A stretch of DNA of 64,000 nt from Rotaria macrura. Taxonomy: Eukaryota; Rotifera; Eurotatoria; Philodinida; Philodinidae. The position numbers and the translations under genes are program-made. The notes under the pieces are model-generated. The model was not told the DNA's origin, ran no database searches, and saw only the letters and a program-made list of their open reading frames with translations. Positions 59,322 through 64,000 of this stretch are shown here, in pieces (position 1 is the first letter of the stretch; each line of letters opens with the position of its first letter). The stretch covers positions 52,926 to 116,925 of the forward strand of contig OENT01000438.1 in NCBI GenBank assembly GCA_900239685.1. Reading direction: 5' to 3'.

Positions 59322-60943
59322 ATAGATGCCACTGAACCCTCGTGATAATTGTCGTCTTACTCTCATTTGAACGAATGAATAAAAAACAGGACGCGTCATC
59401 TTGCTTGATCAATTGATACTGGAAGTTTATTGAACTCACCAAAAGGAAAATAGATCAAAACAAACATATCTCTGAACCTTCGGTTAAATCCAATTGCAAG
59501 TGTTAATGGATCATACTCTTCTCAGACAGATCATGCTCAAAAGAACATAGAAGTGATCACCACTACGCAATCGGCTTGGGTCTCTTTAATTTATTACGAT
59601 GTAGTGAACTTCGAGAAGTGGTTGGATACTGGGTAATGCGATAATTTTGAAAGCATGAACGATGTTATATTGCTTATATTTGATCTCAATAATCTTTATC
59701 TATCGTGACTTCACTTCATCAATCTATTTCTTTCCATCGTCCATGACAAACAATCAGTATAATTGTTTCTGCGTATATTCATTTTCTCACTTCATTCACA
59801 CATTTAATGAATGTAAGTGGTAAAGAATAGCTGAGCACTTGCTTTCTGCATGACGTTGATGACGAGCAAAAAATTTAAGCATGCATTAAAAACACAATAT
59901 AGGAAAGAAGCAGCAAGGGGTACAGAGTCTTTTTAGAAGAAGCTGCTTTCCAAGGGGTATAGATATTTTTCATCTTTTTGATGAGTTCTCTTAACAAATA
60001 GTTTCTTGACACATTTTTCTTTAAGTTATTTCAACAAAAAAAGGCTTCCAGACTTTTTTGAAATTGTTGAGCATCTTAGAATATTGATGCGTAAATCATA
60101 ATCATATAGATGGACATTTCTGCAATCCCTTCAAATAGAGATAATTCGAAAAGTTTTTCTGTGATTAGAGAATACTGAAAATAGTGATACTATGAAACAA
60201 CAAGGATACTTCAGCTCAAATAAAATCTGAACTATTTCACAGAGACGAAAATGTGGCAACGAAGTTCACCGTTCATGACATATTTCTTTAGCAGTGTTAG
60301 ATTAAAGTAAACTGCAGGGTTCGGAGATTCTCAAAATATTCTTATCTCGATGAAATTCACTGTTTTTTAATGAATGTTGGTGGTTGTGTACGAAGATGAT
60401 GAAATCAGTGTTGATTAGAGCACAGGACGTACAAGTCTTAGCCGATAAATCGATGAAATGCTATTAGGAGACTATCTTTTCTATGTTTTTTGCAACAATC
60501 CTTGCTTTAGTGCAAAAAACGTAACTAGAAGATGTTGCAATTCGACGAGGACTCTTATAGTTGTTCCTCCTTTTCTATTAATTTCAGTGTAAGTGAAATA
60601 AAATCCTGACTATGGAGATGAGAGAAAAAAATGATTAGTCCTTGCGTTTTTCTGACGTGTAAAAGCAGTAGTGATCAAGACTACAAAACTGCAGCCGGCT
60701 TCAAATCAATTATTTTAATTATGAAAAAAATTGAACTCTTATGAAAAAGAAAAACACGGCTGTAAGAAGGAAAAGTGGTGTTTCTATTGACAAGCTGTTG
60801 CACATCTACCAATGAGTTCCTGTAGTCTAAAATGAAAGTGTGATGAAAAAAACTGATTAGTAACTAAAGTGCATTGCATTTCATTTTAGCAAAGTATAGA
60901 CTGAGTTGTCGTTATTTCATCGCCTCTCGTCATACCTGCCAAC
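59322..60943. other. intergenic, nothing recognised
   Basis: AT-rich sequence upstream of the small two-exon gene. No ORF or repeat boundary seen. Confidence 0.45.
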
Positions 60944-62379
60944 ATGTCCGAAAGTCAAGTTAACGGGGAGCAAGATATCGAAATTTACAATGCACTTCGA
61001 CTCGCGCAATTAACATCGATTGGTAAGCTCATAGGATACATCTCACGTCATTCTCAAGAACATAACCCTATTCTAATTGGGATAAATACATTCATAATCT
61101 TGTCTAGATAGTATGTATGTTGTTGTAAAAGCTCTGTCACTCAATTAGATTTTTACAGAAAAAGCAACTCATGTAAAAAAACCTACGATAGAAATCAGAT
61201 TTAAACCAATTAGAAACATATACTTTCAGTCGATTTTCGATCGATTATAATCCACAAAGCCAAAGTTTCATCGACTGTTCCGATTGTTTTCTATTATAAT
61301 CGATTAAAAATTGTGTACAATGCATTTATTTCAATGGATCTTTGTTCATGTAAAATGGCAAAATGTTTTTAGGAATTCTCTGGGATTTGCAGCAATTATT
61401 AAAATCAACTCTTTTCATATATTTTTAATTGATTATAATTGTAATAATCGGTGAAACTTAGGTTTCTGAATTATTTTTCATCATAATCGATTGGAAATTG
61501 ATTAAAAATCACGTTTGATCGATTTTAATCTAATTTCTATCATCATTTTTTATATTGAGCATCACCACATGTTTCGTATGAGATCAAATTTCAACTCAAC
61601 CAACTTAAAAAGTCATTTATACGGATGCATGATTGACAAGCTCGTGATAAATAAATAGAATGACTGTGTTTAAAACACTGTGGTCATTCTAATGATAAGT
61701 CAAGTGTAAACACTTGCTTGAAATGATGATCTTCACAAGAGATGTAATTCCTTCATTCATTTTCTTTGCTATAGATGAAAAACGAAAGTCATTTTCGACA
61801 GAGAAAAAATATTAAATTTACTAGAGAATCTAATGCTGATTCTGAATAGATCCTTTTTTCAAAGAAAAAAAAATAATGAATTCAAATTTCTTCTACGCTT
61901 GTTTGACTTTACTTCTGGTTTCTTCAATTTTTTCTCGTTACAACAACATAAACGATTAAGTCTGGTCTCTTTTTGAGCTCGAAAAAGAAAGAAAAAAATG
62001 TTTCTCAAAATCCCATTGATTTGTTTTAGACAATAAAAAGAAATTAGAAGTGCCACTTCTGATTGACACCAGGTGTCTCGTATACTTTCTAAAGGTCTTT
62101 TTCTTTCATGCATAAATTCAAATATTTGGTTGTCATGCCTTTTTTACAGCATTCTCAAGATATGCTCCAGTCATCTTAGATGTGATTCGTCGATATGAAA
62201 AAGTAAAGACTCACTTCGAAGAGATTCTCCTATACTCAGACTACGAATTTTATCTTCGAGTGTCTGGTCAGCTGCTCCCAACACGAATCTCAACTCAGCC
62301 ACTTGTGTTCAAGCTAGAATTGCCTCTGTCTTTACCTATATTGTTCTTGACCGTAGATGACCGTAGAATGATATCATGA
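60944..62379 (+). CDS. small hypothetical protein (two exons), 102 aa
   Basis: Exon 1 is 60944-61022: ATG in the context CCAACATG, encoding MSESQVNGEQDIEIYNALRL and six more residues. Exon 2 is 62150-62379. The donor (ATTGGTAAGC) and acceptor (TTTTTTACAG) join in phase 1 across a 1.13-kb intron. The product is acidic at the start and helical in the middle (RYAPVILDVIRRYEKVKTHF), ending LTVDDRRMIS. There is no signal peptide or TM. I do not recognise it. The good start context, strong splice consensus and matching phase favour a real gene, but the 3' end may be followed by further exons I cannot see. Confidence 0.5.
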
Positions 62380-62560
62380 TTTGAAGATTACCAGCTTTGA
62401 CTTATGCCTAAGCTCTGTCTTTCTAACAACTGCGTCGTGAAGGCAACATGAAATGCTATTAGTTGCATGTGTTTCTCAACGAATAGCATTTCATTTTGCA
62501 ATTTAAATTGTCAAAGTGAATCGAAGGAGCACGATTGATCTCTCGAGTACACTGCTCAGT
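62380..62560. other. spacer with a small hairpin
   Basis: About 62448-62496 forms an inverted repeat (TGAAATGCTATT and AATAGCATTTCA). Related TGAAATGCTATT motifs occur near 60453. Nothing else seen. Confidence 0.4.
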
Positions 62561-62574
62561 TTATTGCTAAAGAG

Positions 62575-64000
62575 TCATTACTTCGGTTTTATGAACATAA
62601 ATCTTCATGCCGGACTAGAACAACTCTTTCTCAATATGATCAAGAGCCTTTTAAAGTTAAAAAATCCTTGTTGTTAGGATGGCGACGTCATTTGCTAAAA
62701 AAAGAAGCAAATCGACCATGGCATCAGTAATTATGAAGTAATCCGATTTGATAGGTTTTCAAAAGGGTGGGTGCAAGCTTGGACAGGTCAACACGGTTGA
62801 TACCTTGCGGTGCCCAAACTTGATGCTGCTATATTTTTGAAAAATTTTCTTCCATTATCTTAGAAACTGAGAGCTAGAAAATTCCTTCCGAAATCATTCG
62901 AGGTAGCCTATTTTGTGCTTTGTATGGCATAAAAATGGATATGTTCAGTTGAAGTATCGAACTTTCAGAAAGATTTTTTTGCAGCATATCACTGTTACAT
63001 AAAACTACTGTTATTCGTAAGTGTCATTTATACACCTCTCGTTTTTTTTGAGGTAGAGCATCAAATGGGCTTTCAAGCAGTAAAAAATGACCATCTCTAA
63101 TCTATTTTTGCTCCGATAAAAACTTCAAAAAAATGTGTAACGCTGTTACACTGCTTTTGTTGGTCGAATTTGAGGCACTAAATACGCTCAGAAATATTTT
63201 ACGTTTGCCTATACTTGTCATTGCCCAATACATTTTGTTCTATGCAAGAATCAAGCTACTACATCGGAATTCAAAGTTCATTAACTGCATATCAAATTGA
63301 TAACTGTAGAAGAACTTAGAAGTAGCTCCTATGGATGAGATTAAACACTCAGTAGGCCATTTTGTAGAGAACCACACGTTGTATCGAATGGCATATCACT
63401 AAACAGCTTTAGAAAAACTTTCATGATCGGAACTTCAGAGTACAATTTTTGAAACTTGTAAAATCAGCTTTTTCTAAAGAAAATAATGACTAATTTGTGA
63501 TAACGGCTTAAACTGTATCTGAAATTAAACTTATATCTATTCATCTCAAGAAAAATGTTAAAAAATTCGAGCAGGGAATTGTTGCACAACATAGACCAGT
63601 CGGCCTTCAACATCTTCAGTTCCTTTTCGGCACCTTAGGCAGTTATGAGTTTGAGCCCCTCGTAATGAAATTTGGCCCTTCGTTATTGCTGTGAACAGTG
63701 CATTAGCTAAGCTCGAAATGATACTGTAAAGCGTCGAAGAAATGCTGAAGGTGCTGAATCAGCTGGCGATTAAACAACTGTCTCTACCATCTTGCACATT
63801 TTCGAAATGCCATGCCCATGAAAATTATAAATAGTGGTGGTGACAGCACTCACCCTTATAATTGTCCAGTGTGTACATGGAACCATTCCAACTTGTTAGC
63901 ACTCAAGTGGACGCACCTTCAGTAGCCATAGTATGGAGATTAAATTCCCGTTAGAGGAACAAATTTAATTCCATATTCATTTAACATTTTCATCAAAAGT
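62575..64000 (-). pseudogene. decayed LINE reverse transcriptase, interrupted, runs off the window
   Basis: Minus-strand remnants of a non-LTR reverse transcriptase. Near the window edge (about 63860-64000) is LNEYGIKFVPLTGI, then FHVHTG, and at about 63810-63850 VLSPPLFIIFMG, matching the Q-G-x-x-L-S-P-x-L-F block. Further on, at 62665-62698, is LANDVAILTTR, the decayed Y/F-A-D-D active-site block with Asp changed to Asn. At 62581-62610 is GMKIYVHKTEVMT, the following G-L-K-I-N-x-x-K-T-E block. Stops and shifts abound. The gap between the LSPPLF and LANDV blocks is about 1.1 kb, against about 0.2 kb in intact elements, so another sequence (about 62745-63690) seems to be inserted. Confidence 0.7.

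Noticed and set aside
1..64000. CRISPR arrays, bacterial operons, ribosome-binding sites, rRNA genes
   Set aside because: No regularly spaced direct repeats with unique spacers were seen, no rRNA sequence was recognised, and the introns and pol III genes show this is eukaryotic nuclear DNA.

Overview
This is AT-rich eukaryotic nuclear DNA, most likely from a bdelloid rotifer. I infer this from gene content, not from a search. The window holds a TPR protein with an ADP-ribosyltransferase domain, a membrane-anchored NHL-repeat protein, tandem FUT8-like glycosyltransferases, introns from about 50 bp to about 1.2 kb, many small decayed DNA transposons, and scattered degenerate TGTGGG/CCCACA tracts. 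TGTGGG is, as I recall, the telomeric repeat reported for Adineta vaga.

Layout. 0-9.2 kb: a hAT-type foldback element with an assembly gap (567-1345), three G-rich/C-rich paired blocks, a small 103-residue ORF (3188-3499), a small hAT MITE, a TTAA-flanked element (4562-5940), a tRNA-Val(CAC), a TA-flanked MITE, and a broken LINE (about 7629-9080) that stops at another paired block. 10-12.1 kb: two minus-strand membrane-protein genes only 42 bp apart, a claudin/PMP22-like four-TM protein with two MITEs in its intron and a two-TM protein of unknown function. 15.3-17.6 kb: a complete two-exon ART-TPR gene on the minus strand. 17.6-24.9 kb: no convincing gene, but a ~2 kb inverted-repeat element and a tRNA-like sequence. 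25-28 kb: a two-exon NHL-repeat gene with an intragenic 111-bp tandem repeat. 28-34.9 kb: a TA-flanked foldback element, a hairpin element, a second tRNA-Val(CAC) and an internally deleted hAT element. 34.9-35.4 kb: the last two exons of an axonemal dynein heavy chain. 35.5-46 kb: gene desert with a 210-bp-arm palindrome. 46-57 kb: two tandem FUT8-like (GT23) genes separated by a desert with a 1.1 kb foldback element. 57.9-64 kb: a broken gene of unknown family, two more paired blocks, a small two-exon gene, and a decayed LINE reverse transcriptase on the minus strand.

The live genes are unrelated to one another and do not form a pathway. The two strongest non-genic signals are as follows. 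First, nine loci have the same order, a G-rich TGTGGG-like tract on the left and a C-rich CCCACA-like tract on the right. This is the orientation expected of head-to-head telomere joins, and at least two of them abut truncated genes. Second, the two FUT8-like copies have patches of 185 and 232 identical bases inside otherwise diverged exons and introns, which suggests gene conversion. All splice junctions were placed by eye from consensus and reading frame.
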